Source of the DNA: Fimenecus sp964557975
GTDB taxonomy: Bacteria > Bacillota > Clostridia > Oscillospirales > Acutalibacteraceae
Reading direction: 5' to 3'
Length of the DNA stretch: 64,000 nucleotides
Assembly: GCA_964557975.1 (NCBI GenBank)
Contig: CAZLCG010000001.1
Location: forward strand, 1 to 64,000
Shown: in pieces, positions 16,534-24,119 of the stretch
Layout: each line of letters begins with the position of its first letter
Position numbering within the stretch: position 1 is the stretch's first letter
Program-made: the position numbers and the translations under genes
Notes under the pieces: model-generated
Database searches by the model: none
Seen by the model: only the letters and a program-made list of their open reading frames with translations
Told to the model about the DNA's origin: nothing

Positions 16534-16625
16534 TATATTCGCCTGCGGCGTGTGATATTGCTTCGCAGTGATATTGTGCTTCGCACAGTTGTATTCGGCT
16601 TAGCCGAGTTTTACAGGCGAATATA
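16534..16625. repeat. Multi-hairpin palindromic element between jag and mnmE
   Basis: A perfect 12-base inverted repeat (TATATTCGCCTG at 16534-16545, complement at 16614-16625) encloses a row of small hairpins: TGC-TTC-GCA, TGTGC-TTC-GCACA and CGGCT-AGCCG types, the first two preceded by GTGATATTG. Resembles the intergenic palindromic repeats of gut Clostridia. No coding potential was seen. Confidence 0.6.
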
Positions 16626-16667
16626 ATATCACAAAAACCGATAGGTTTTCATATAAAGTATTTCGCT

Positions 16668-17624
16668 TTATTGCTCATCCTTTTTTATTTCAATCTTGCC
16701 GTAAACCGAAACGCCTTCTGCGTCGTTTTTCCTCTCTCGGTTTTCGGAAACCTGAGGAACATACGGCTCGCGTTTTACCCGACCGTTTTTATTTCTGCCG
16801 CCTCTGCGGTCATACCTGTCGTTTGAATAATTGCCTCTGCCGCCGTTTTCGGGAGCAATAACCACTCTTCTGTCCAAATCAACGCCGGTTGAAAATGAGG
16901 TTGCGCCCTTAACCTCTTGAACAGCGGTATGGATTATTCTTCTTTCATAAGGGTTCATAGGCTCAAGAGTGATATTTCTGCCCGTCCTGACAGCGCGCGC
17001 GGCTGTCTTTTTAGCAAGCGAAATCAAAACAGCCTGTCTCTTTTCACGGTAATTGCCTACGTTTATCGAAACTCTTTTATAGCCTGAAGCGCCTTTATTT
17101 GCAGCCATTCTCGCAAGATACTGAACCGCGTCAAGCGTTTCGCCGCGCCTGCCGATTACAATACCGTAATCATCACCGCAGTCAAGGTCAAAAACGATTT
17201 CTTCATCGTCCGCAAGAACGGAAACATCGCATTTTTCCATACCGAGACCGAGAACTATATCTTTAATGTATTGAGCCGTTTTATTATATACATCGGTCGG
17301 TTTAAGAGATTCTTTCTTTTCGGTCTTTATCGCTTCGGGCTCGGTTCTGTGTAAATCAGGCTCCGTTTTTTTCGCCTTTTCGGTATTTTTTTCATCCCTT
17401 TTTTCCTTTGCCGCAGACCTGACCGGCTCGTCGGGAATCTCAACGGAAACCTTAACCTCGGCGGGCGAGCCTCCGAAAAGCCCGAAAGTCTTTTTTACTG
17501 GAGTTTTTATAACCTCAACATGATAATCGTCAAATTCGGAAAGCCCAAGCTCCAAAAGCGCGGCAGACTTTGCCTCGTCAATGGTTGCGCCCGTTTTGAT
17601 ACACTCTTTAATCATTTTTAACAC
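16668..17624 (-). CDS. jag: RNA-binding protein KhpB (Jag/SpoIIIJ-associated)
   Basis: Encodes 318 residues, longer than the ~210 of Bacillus Jag because of a charged Lys/Glu-rich linker (residues ~75-120) and a basic, Gly/Arg/Asn-rich C-terminus (NGGRGNYSNDRYDRRGGRNK region). Domains in order: Jag_N (KECIKTGATIDEAKSAALLELG, and KKTFGLFG), KH with GIVIGRRGETLDAVQYLAR, and R3H with NPYERRIIHTAVQE. It binds RNA, with KhpA in other species, and affects cell elongation and membrane protein biogenesis. Directly downstream of yidC as in most Firmicutes. Confidence 0.95.
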   Translation of the reverse strand: MLKMIKECIKTGATIDEAKSAALLELGLSEFDDYHVEVIKTPVKKTFGLFGGSPAEVKVSVEIPDEPVRSAAKEKRDEKNTEKAKKTEPDLHRTEPEAIKTEKKESLKPTDVYNKTAQYIKDIVLGLGMEKCDVSVLADDEEIVFDLDCGDDYGIVIGRRGETLDAVQYLARMAANKGASGYKRVSINVGNYREKRQAVLISLAKKTAARAVRTGRNITLEPMNPYERRIIHTAVQEVKGATSFSTGVDLDRRVVIAPENGGRGNYSNDRYDRRGGRNKNGRVKREPYVPQVSENRERKNDAEGVSVYGKIEIKKDEQ

Positions 17625-17647
17625 CTACTAATTTTACTTAAAATAAC

Positions 17648-18598
17648 TTAATCCTTTTTAATCTCGTTAATATTTTTAATATTTTCTTCTTTTGAACGGC
17701 GGTAAACAGTTTCGTCAATCATAGCCCTTGCAAGAACCTTTTTCGGGCTGTAAATTCGGTTTAAAACAACCATCTGAATAAAAGACATTGCAGACGACAT
17801 TATGATATAAATACCGACGCTTATCGGGAATAAAAACGCAAAATAAATCTGCATTGCGGGCGTAAACAGCGTCATACAGCCCATAGACGGATTTTTAGCC
17901 ATTTCAGGATTAGTCTTTTTTTGGCGGATAAGAGAATAAATACTCATACTCAACGCAACCGCGCCCGAAATAATAGGAATAAGCCAGTATTTATCAAAAT
18001 TGTGAAAATCGGGATTTTGGGCAAGATCAAGCCCAAAAAACGAGAACTTGCTCATAAAGTCCTCAATTTTTAAAATAAGGTCGTTGGTGAGATCGGGAAT
18101 TACGGATTTATCGATACTGCTCCAATGCTGCAAGGCGTAAAGCTCAAGCCTGAAGGTTGATTTTGCCGCATCCTCGCCGATAATCGGAATAACCGCGTCT
18201 TTAAGCGCCGAAACCACGCTGTTCGGAATATTTAAAACCATTGAAAACGGATGATAGTTGACCTGATAAAGACCTATCATGACCGGAAGCTGAATAAGCA
18301 ACGGCAGGCAACCTCCGCCCATAGGCGAAAAACCCTCCTGCTGATAAAGCTTTTGGGTTTCTTCCTGCAGCTTCTGCTGATTTGTGCCGTACTTTTCTTT
18401 AAGTCTTCTCAGCTTCGGCTGAAGTCTTTGCTGCATAGCTGCGCTTTTCTGTTGTTTTATTGATGAGGGAAGCAGACAAAGCTTAACAATCAGCATCAAA
18501 CAGAAAATGGAAAACAGATAGTTGTCCGAAATTGCATAAAAAAGAGAAATGACAAAACCGAACGGTATTCCCAAATATTCGTATATTTTCGTTAACAT
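17648..18598 (-). CDS. yidC: Membrane protein insertase YidC
   Basis: Encodes 316 residues. YidC/Oxa1 insertase places membrane proteins with or without SecYEG. Five hydrophobic segments are visible: near residues 10-45, the MGGGCLPLLIQLPVMIGLYQV segment, KYWLIPIISGAVALSMSIYSL, the MGCMTLFTPAMQIYFAFLFP segment and the final VGIYIIMSSAMSFIQMVVLN. The conserved SIKQQKSAAMQQRLQPKLRRLKEKY cytoplasmic loop is present. There is no lipobox cysteine, unlike Bacillus SpoIIIJ. A ~65-residue insert lies between the second and third core segments. GGAGGAAC precedes the ATG. Confidence 0.95.
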   Translation of the reverse strand: MLTKIYEYLGIPFGFVISLFYAISDNYLFSIFCLMLIVKLCLLPSSIKQQKSAAMQQRLQPKLRRLKEKYGTNQQKLQEETQKLYQQEGFSPMGGGCLPLLIQLPVMIGLYQVNYHPFSMVLNIPNSVVSALKDAVIPIIGEDAAKSTFRLELYALQHWSSIDKSVIPDLTNDLILKIEDFMSKFSFFGLDLAQNPDFHNFDKYWLIPIISGAVALSMSIYSLIRQKKTNPEMAKNPSMGCMTLFTPAMQIYFAFLFPISVGIYIIMSSAMSFIQMVVLNRIYSPKKVLARAMIDETVYRRSKEENIKNINEIKKD

Positions 18599-18635
18599 TT
18601 ATGTTCCTCCGAATAAAAACACAGGAACTGTATTT

Positions 18636-18869
18636 TCATTTCTTTTTATTTTCTTTTTTCGGCGGAACCAAATCAACCCCGCCCGAAAAAAGCAGATTGC
18701 ATCTCAAAAGCCGCCTTACTGCGAGCAAACCGCCCTTTAAAAGACCGAATCTTTCAATCGCCGTAAGAGCATACTGCGAGCAGGTCGGATAATACCTGCA
18801 CCTCGGCGGAAAAAGAGGAGAAATTCTGCGCTGATAAAATTTTATAAATCTTATAGCCGCTTCTTTCAT
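18636..18869 (-). CDS. yidD: Membrane protein insertion efficiency factor YidD
   Basis: Encodes 77 residues with the YidD signature FYQRRISPLFPPRCRYYPTCSQYALTAIERFGLLKG and the CNLLFSGGVDLVP end. An amphipathic membrane-associated helper of YidC. Its ATG overlaps the rnpA stop (ATGA), indicating translational coupling. Confidence 0.95.
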   Translation of the reverse strand: MKEAAIRFIKFYQRRISPLFPPRCRYYPTCSQYALTAIERFGLLKGGLLAVRRLLRCNLLFSGGVDLVPPKKENKKK

Positions 18870-19201
18870 TTTACGGCACCAGCTTTTTTAAATATCTCAT
18901 ATAAAATTTTTTTAATTTCAGTGCTTTTAAGGTATTTTGTTTTGCTTCTCGCGACAAAAATAAAATCCCACGAGCCGATAATATCAGGTTCAATTTCACG
19001 GTATGCCGCCCTGATAATTCTTTTACATCGGTTTCTTTGAACCGCGTTTCCTATTTTTTTGCTTACGGTTATACCTATACGACAAATTCCCGCACCGTTT
19101 CTATTAAAATAAACGACCAGTGCAGGATTTTGATAGGATTTTCCTTTATAATAAAGGCGGCGAAAATCACAGTTACGATTAAAAGCTACAGTACTTTTCA
19201 A
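18866..19201 (-). CDS. rnpA: Ribonuclease P protein component
   Basis: Encodes 111 residues. Protein subunit that assists the RNase P RNA in 5' tRNA processing. The family motif KKIGNAVQRNRCKRIIRAAYRE is present near residues 48-68. It starts with TTG at 19201: an in-frame stop lies five codons upstream, and AAAGG lies between the rpmH stop and this TTG, so no ATG start is possible at full length. Confidence 0.94.
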   Translation of the reverse strand: MKSTVAFNRNCDFRRLYYKGKSYQNPALVVYFNRNGAGICRIGITVSKKIGNAVQRNRCKRIIRAAYREIEPDIIGSWDFIFVARSKTKYLKSTEIKKILYEIFKKAGAVK

Positions 19202-19213
19202 ATTCGGTTACCT

Positions 19214-19348
19214 TTAATAAGACAACTGCTTTCTGCCTTTTGCTCTGCGTCTTGCAAGCACTTTTCTGCCGTTTCTGTCAGACATTCTCTTGCGGAAGCC
19301 ATGTTCCATTTTACGATGACGTTTTTTCGGCTGATATGTTCTTTTCAT
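19214..19348 (-). CDS. rpmH: Ribosomal protein L34
   Basis: A 44-residue, very basic protein beginning MKRTYQPKKRHRKMEHGF and ending in ARRRAKGRKQLSY, which is unmistakable L34. GGAGG lies 10 bases upstream of the ATG. It is the first gene of the leftward rpmH-rnpA-yidD-yidC-jag unit, 12 bases before rnpA, behind a strong promoter. Confidence 0.97.
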   Translation of the reverse strand: MKRTYQPKKRHRKMEHGFRKRMSDRNGRKVLARRRAKGRKQLSY

Positions 19349-19392
19349 CCTTTTAACCTCCGTTTCGTTATAAAAATAATCTGCGGAAAGAT

Positions 19393-19422
19393 ATTATATA
19401 CTAAATAACCAGAAAAAGTCAA
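19393..19422 (-). promoter_or_regulatory. Promoter of the rpmH operon
   Basis: Leftward TTGACT (19417-19422), 18-base spacer, TATAAT (19393-19398), about 45 bases before the rpmH start. Near-consensus and probably strong. Confidence 0.75.
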
Positions 19423-19651
19423 GATTTTTACCAACAATAAAGGATTTTTTAATTTTAATTCTACTTATTGTGTTTCAAAAATTTTTATTTTCAATATGTT
19501 GTATGATGTTGTATGTTATTCTCTGTATATTTTTTATTGAAGCATCACTCGGGATTTGCTTTTTATTCGGCAAAACTTTCGGCGGAAATATCCGATTTAA
19601 ATATTATACTATTATATAATATATTATTTGAATAAATTATTAAAATTTCTG

Positions 19652-19680
19652 TTGAAAACATTATTTAACTGTGCTAAAAT
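19652..19680 (+). promoter_or_regulatory. Promoter of dnaA with overlapping box-like motif
   Basis: TTGAAA (19652-19657), 17-base spacer, TAAAAT (19675-19680) preceded by TGTGC. The reverse complement of 19650-19658 reads TTTTCAACA, one base from the DnaA-box form TTWTNCACA, so it could allow DnaA autorepression. Confidence 0.65.
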
Positions 19681-19821
19681 GATAACTGTTGGAATTTTGA
19701 TTCTTTTGCCCGTTATTTGCGTTTTTACTTCATATGCGTAATTATTTCAAATAACGGTAAAATTCAAAATATCATAAATTATGCTTGTATTTTGACTGTT
19801 TTTCACGATTGGAGTTATGTG

Positions 19822-21138
19822 ATGGAATCGCTTAAAGATATGTGGCAGGCGGTTTGCGATTATTCCGTTGAAAATTTAGGCGTCAACCAAGGCGCTCTTG
19901 ATTTATGGTTTAAGCCTATCACGCTTAAATCATTTGACGGGACAAGGGTTATTTTATCTGTCAATAATGATTTTTTATTTCCCATTATTGAAAAAAAATA
20001 TTCGGACATTATTAAAACCGCTTTCATCGGCGTAATCGGTTTTGATATTGAAATTGAATTTGTTCTGGAACAGCAAAAAGAAAATGAATTTGAACAGGCT
20101 GAAGCAGAATCTGAAATTTCAGAGAGAACATTGGGCGACAGTTTTGAAAACTTTGTTGTGGGCAAATCAAATAATTATGCTTATGCCGCCGCGAAAAAGG
20201 TTGCGGACGATCCCGGTAAATCTTATAATCCGCTTTATATTTACGGAAAGAGCGGGCTCGGTAAAACCCACCTTTTAAAAGCTATAGAAAATCAAATGAA
20301 AAAAAACAATCCGCAGGCAAATATCATTTATACTACATGCGAAAATTTTACCAACGATTTGGTTTATCATATAAGAACAAAAAATACATATGAATTTCAC
20401 AATAAATACAGAAACGCCGACGCTCTCTTAATGGACGATATTCAGTTTATTGCAAAAAAAGAGCAGACGGAAGAAGAATTTTTTCACACTTTTAACGCTC
20501 TTACCGAATACGGCAGGCAAATCGTTTTGACGTCGGACAGACCTCCTAACGAAATCCAGATTTTGCAGGAAAGACTGAAAACCCGTTTTGAATGGGGTCT
20601 TATGGCGGATATTCAGCCTCCCGATTTTGAAACGAGAATGGCAATCATAAAAAATAAGGCGGAGCAGTATGAAATACTTCTTCCCGACGATATAGTCGAA
20701 TTTCTTGCCGAAGAGGTTAAAAACAATGTCCGTCAGCTCGAAGGCGCGGTAAAAAAATTAAAATCAATCTGCGCTCTTACTGATAAAAAACCGACAATGG
20801 ACGTTGCAAAGGAAGCAATTAAAGAGCTTACGAATTTCAATCAGCCGATTGCGGTAATAAACTCAAAAATAATTGAAAACGTCAGCAATACATACGGAAT
20901 TACGGCTGATAATATAATGTCCGAAAAAAGAGACAAAAATATTAAAGACGCAAGACAGATTTCAATGTATATAATGCGTGAAATAACGGGTATGTCTTTA
21001 AAGGACATAGGCGCTTATTTTAACGGAAAAACCCACTCAACCGTCAAGCATTCCATTGATTCCGTAAGAGAAAAAATGGACGAGGATTTTTCTTTCAGAA
21101 AGACGGTTGAAGACATTATAAAAAATATTCAGGAATAA
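19822..21138 (+). CDS. dnaA: Chromosomal replication initiator DnaA
   Basis: Encodes 438 residues. DnaA-ATP opens oriC and loads helicase. Domain I starts LKDMWQAVCDYSVENLGVN; domain III has the AAA+ Walker A YGKSGLGKTHLLKAI, Walker B ALLMDDIQFI and sensor DRPPNEI; domain IV ends with the DNA-binding signature IKDARQISMYIMREITGMSLKDIGAYFNGKTHSTVKHSI, where the usual DHTTV is here HSTV preceded by KT. The ATG at 19822 has GGAG eight bases upstream. A longer frame from a TTG at 19717 adds 35 residues unlike DnaA and has no ribosome site. Confidence 0.97.
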   Translation: MESLKDMWQAVCDYSVENLGVNQGALDLWFKPITLKSFDGTRVILSVNNDFLFPIIEKKYSDIIKTAFIGVIGFDIEIEFVLEQQKENEFEQAEAESEISERTLGDSFENFVVGKSNNYAYAAAKKVADDPGKSYNPLYIYGKSGLGKTHLLKAIENQMKKNNPQANIIYTTCENFTNDLVYHIRTKNTYEFHNKYRNADALLMDDIQFIAKKEQTEEEFFHTFNALTEYGRQIVLTSDRPPNEIQILQERLKTRFEWGLMADIQPPDFETRMAIIKNKAEQYEILLPDDIVEFLAEEVKNNVRQLEGAVKKLKSICALTDKKPTMDVAKEAIKELTNFNQPIAVINSKIIENVSNTYGITADNIMSEKRDKNIKDARQISMYIMREITGMSLKDIGAYFNGKTHSTVKHSIDSVREKMDEDFSFRKTVEDIIKNIQE

Positions 21139-21369
21139 TAAAGTTTTGATAAAGTTTTAATTTTAAACATACGGGTTTTGAACAGTTAAAAATTATCTTA
21201 TTTTTATTGTTCAAAAACAAAAAAATTTAAACTTATTATAAACACTTCAAATTTTTAAATTTGTTATATTTATCAAAGCTTAAAAGTGTTTTAGACATTT
21301 TATCGCGTCTCTACTGATAATACTAATTTATTATTTTTATTTATTATTTTGATATGAAAGGAAAATTTT
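21139..21369. other. oriC: Probable oriC, dnaA-dnaN intergenic region
   Basis: About 230 bases, very AT-rich, in the usual oriC place of Firmicutes. Three nonamers fit TTWTNAACA: TTTTGAACA at 21176-21184, its reverse complement at 21208-21216, and TTATAAACA at 21236-21244. Each differs from the classic TTWTNCACA only at position 6. A second inverted repeat, AAACACTT near 21240 and AAGTGTTT near 21286, surrounds an A/T-only segment that could be the unwinding element. That the origin is here is inferred from gene context. Confidence 0.55.
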
Positions 21370-22470
21370 ATGAAATTCATCTGCGACTCTCAAAAATTCT
21401 CTGAATTATGTTCAAATATTCAAAGGTCGGTTTCAACTAAATCGACAATTCCCGCTATTGAGGGAATATTGCTTACTACCGCCGAAAATTCGGTTACAAT
21501 CACGGGTTACGATCTCGAAGTGGGAGTAATAACCTCAACGGAAGCTAAGGTTGAGGAACAGGGAAGCATAATTTTAAATGCAAAAATTCTCTGCGATATT
21601 TTAAGAAGCCTTCCCGCCGAAACCGTCAGAATAGAGGCTGACGAAAGAATGACCGCAAGAATTAAATCGGGAGACGCGGAATTTTCGCTTATGGGTATAA
21701 GCTCTCAGGAATATCCGGAGCTTCCGAGCGTGAACAGCAGCTTTCCGATTGTTGTCAACGGCGGAATACTCAAGGATATGATAAGAAAAACAATTTTTGC
21801 CGCTGCGGAAAGCGACGCAAAGGTTGTTCATACGGGAGTAAGATTTGAAATCGGGGAAAATCTTATCCGCCTTGTTGCGGTTGACGGATTCAGGCTTGCA
21901 ATAAGAAACGAAAAAATCGATTATCAGGGTGAACAGCAGGTTTTTGTTGTTCCCAAAAAAGCGCTTAATGAGGTTATTAAGCTGGTTAATGATGACGATA
22001 TGCCCGTATCTCTCAATATAGGAAAAAGGCATATAGTTTTTGAAATAGGAAAGTATATCATAGTTTCAAGGCTTCTTGACGGGGAATTTTTAAATTACAA
22101 GGCGGCGGTTTCAATAAATGAGACAACGCGTGTAAATGTAAATACAAGAATGTTAATAAACAGTATAGAAAGAATATCTTTAATTATTACAGATCGCACA
22201 AAAAGCCCCGTAAGATGCGTGTTTGACGATGATATGATCAAAATTTCAAGCATTACCGCCGTAGGAACGGCAAACGACAGAATCCCCGCAAAAATCAACG
22301 GCAGCAAAATAGAAATAGGCTTTAATAACAGATTTTTGCTTGACGCGCTTAAAGTATGCGATACGGACGAGGTTATAATTAAGCTCGGCAGTCCCGTGCT
22401 TCCTATTATTATTTTGCCGAAGGACGGAGACAGCTTCCTGTTCCTTGTTCTTCCCGTTAAACTAAAATGA
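21370..22470 (+). CDS. dnaN: DNA polymerase III sliding clamp (beta)
   Basis: Encodes 366 residues, the standard three-domain clamp that tethers polymerase III to DNA. Family motifs include MKFICDSQKFSELCSNIQRSVSTK at the start, LEVGVITSTEA, VAVDGFRLAIR near residue 175, and the LVLPVKL C-terminus that forms part of the protein-binding pocket. GAAAGGAAAA precedes the ATG. Its stop overlaps the yaaA start (ATGA). Confidence 0.97.
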   Translation: MKFICDSQKFSELCSNIQRSVSTKSTIPAIEGILLTTAENSVTITGYDLEVGVITSTEAKVEEQGSIILNAKILCDILRSLPAETVRIEADERMTARIKSGDAEFSLMGISSQEYPELPSVNSSFPIVVNGGILKDMIRKTIFAAAESDAKVVHTGVRFEIGENLIRLVAVDGFRLAIRNEKIDYQGEQQVFVVPKKALNEVIKLVNDDDMPVSLNIGKRHIVFEIGKYIIVSRLLDGEFLNYKAAVSINETTRVNVNTRMLINSIERISLIITDRTKSPVRCVFDDDMIKISSITAVGTANDRIPAKINGSKIEIGFNNRFLLDALKVCDTDEVIIKLGSPVLPIIILPKDGDSFLFLVLPVKLK

Positions 22471-22718
22471 TGAAAAAGAAAAGAATAATTGCAAAAACGG
22501 CTGAAAAGCAGAAAAAACAAATAGAAATTACCACTGATTTTATAAGACTTGATTCCGCTTTAAAATTAGCGGGAATAGCACTCACGGGCGGGCATGCAAA
22601 AATAATTATCTGTGACGGAGAAATAAAGGTTAACGGCGAAAAATGTCTTATGAGGGGAAAAAAGCTCAGAAGCGGCGACAGTTTTGAACATAAGCATATA
22701 ATTTATGAAATTATTTGA
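22467..22718 (+). CDS. yaaA: S4-domain RNA-binding protein YaaA
   Basis: Encodes 83 residues, a lone S4-like domain (FIRLDSALKLAGIALTGGHAKIIICDGEIKVNGEKCLMRGKKLRSGD). The dnaN-yaaA-recF order is conserved in Firmicutes. In Bacillus it is linked to ribosome assembly. Overlaps dnaN by four bases, so translation is coupled. Confidence 0.92.
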   Translation: MMKKKRIIAKTAEKQKKQIEITTDFIRLDSALKLAGIALTGGHAKIIICDGEIKVNGEKCLMRGKKLRSGDSFEHKHIIYEII

Positions 22719-22729
22719 GGAAAAAGAAA

Positions 22730-23821
22730 ATGACGGTTGACAGACTTTCGGTTACGGATTACAGAAATATTGACGGTATAGTTATAGAACCGTCCGAAAA
22801 TGTTAACGTTATTTTCGGTGAAAACGCTCAAGGAAAAACCAATCTGCTTGAAAGCATATGGCTGTTTACGGGCTGTAAAAGCTTCAGAACAAAAAAAGAC
22901 AGCGATTTAACGGGCTTTGGAAAAAGTTTTGCTAAAAATGAAATTGATTTTACGGCAGGCTCAAGAAAGCAAAACGCAATTCTTTATATTGATAAGAAAA
23001 GAACCGCTGTGAAAAACGGAGTTACGCTTAAATCCCCCGCCGAGCTTATAGGCAGTTTTTACGCGGTTATTTTTTCTCCGTCACATCTTTCTTTAATTCA
23101 GGACGGACCTATAAACAGAAGAAAGTTTTTAGATACCGCTCTGTGTCAATTAAAACCTCATTATGCAAAGGGGCTTGCAAAATATGCCCATACGCTTGAA
23201 CAGAGAAACGCGCTTTTAAAAGATATTCAGTATCACAGCGAATTATACGATACGCTGGATATATGGGATGATAAGCTTTCCTCTTACGGAGCGGCTGTAG
23301 TTTCGGAAAGAATAAAATATTCCGAATATCTAAAGAAAAATGCGAGCGAAATTTATTTTGGGCTTTCGGGCGGCAAAGAAAAATTAACGGTTGAATATGT
23401 CAATAATACGGGACTTTACAGCAACGACCCTTATGAAATAAAAAATTTTTTGCATGAACGGCTCAGAGAAACGCGACGTGACGATATTTTCAATAAAATA
23501 ACGGGCGTCGGACCGCAAAGGGACGATTTAAAAATTGATATAAACGAAAAATCAGCAAGGCATTTCGGTTCTCAGGGTCAGAAGCGCTCGGCGGCGCTTG
23601 CACTTAAATTAAGCGAAGCAAATATAATTAAAGAGGTTGCTGGCGAAGAACCCGTTATACTGCTTGACGATGTTATGTCGGAGCTTGATATAAACCGTCA
23701 GGATTATATACTCAATCATATAAGCGAAAGGCAGGTATTTATAACCTGTTGCGATCCCGCAAACGTTCTTCGTATGTGCGAGGGAAAAACTTTTCATATT
23801 AAAAACGGAGGACTTTGCTGA
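22730..23821 (+). CDS. recF: DNA replication and repair protein RecF
   Basis: Encodes 363 residues. RecF loads RecA at gaps and helps restart forks. It has Walker A FGENAQGKTNLLESI near residue 30, the ABC-type signature region FGSQGQKRSAALALKLSEA, and Walker B PVILLDDVMSELD. ATG at 22730 is preceded by GAGG; a TTG five codons earlier is possible but poorly spaced. The stop overlaps the first base of remB. Confidence 0.96.
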   Translation: MTVDRLSVTDYRNIDGIVIEPSENVNVIFGENAQGKTNLLESIWLFTGCKSFRTKKDSDLTGFGKSFAKNEIDFTAGSRKQNAILYIDKKRTAVKNGVTLKSPAELIGSFYAVIFSPSHLSLIQDGPINRRKFLDTALCQLKPHYAKGLAKYAHTLEQRNALLKDIQYHSELYDTLDIWDDKLSSYGAAVVSERIKYSEYLKKNASEIYFGLSGGKEKLTVEYVNNTGLYSNDPYEIKNFLHERLRETRRDDIFNKITGVGPQRDDLKIDINEKSARHFGSQGQKRSAALALKLSEANIIKEVAGEEPVILLDDVMSELDINRQDYILNHISERQVFITCCDPANVLRMCEGKTFHIKNGGLC

Positions 23822-24063
23822 TGTATCTTCAAATAGGTACGGAAAATTTTGTCAAAACCGAAGATATTATCGGAATTTTTGACCTTGACAATACTACGGT
23901 CGGCAAGGCTTCAAGAGAATATTTAAGCTTCGCCGAAAAAGCCGGAGAGGTTAAAACGGTTTCGTCCGATCTGCCTAAATCGTTTATCGTTGCAAACGAA
24001 AAAGGAAAAAGAAAAATATATATTTCGTCATATTCGACGGGAACACTTTATAAAAGACTGTAA
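23821..24063 (+). CDS. remB: Extracellular matrix regulator RemB (DUF370)
   Basis: Encodes 80 residues. MYLQIGTENFVKTEDIIGIFDLDNTTVGKASREYL is the DUF370 signature. In Bacillus RemA/RemB regulate biofilm matrix genes, and remB lies between recF and gyrB as here. The ATG shares its first base with the recF TGA, and GGAGG lies about ten bases upstream within recF. Confidence 0.92.
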   Translation: MYLQIGTENFVKTEDIIGIFDLDNTTVGKASREYLSFAEKAGEVKTVSSDLPKSFIVANEKGKRKIYISSYSTGTLYKRL

Positions 24064-24119
24064 AAAATTTAAATAAATGGGCTTTCGCCCGTTATTAAGA
24101 CTGAAAGGAATTTCGGAAA

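Larger units (their letters stand above)
19349..19821. other. rpmH-dnaA divergent intergenic region
   Basis: About 470 AT-rich bases without a gene. It holds the rpmH promoter, the dnaA promoter, a tandem pair of the 10-mer ATGTTGTATG at 19496-19515, and a long A/T-only run near 19600-19640 (ATTATACTATTATATAATATATTATT type) that would melt easily. No canonical TTATCCACA DnaA box was found by eye. One variant box overlaps the dnaA -35. Confidence 0.6.

Noticed and set aside
19717..19821. N-terminal extension of dnaA from a TTG
   Set aside because: No ribosome site at the TTG, the residues are unlike DnaA domain I, and the ATG at 19822 has GGAG at proper spacing.
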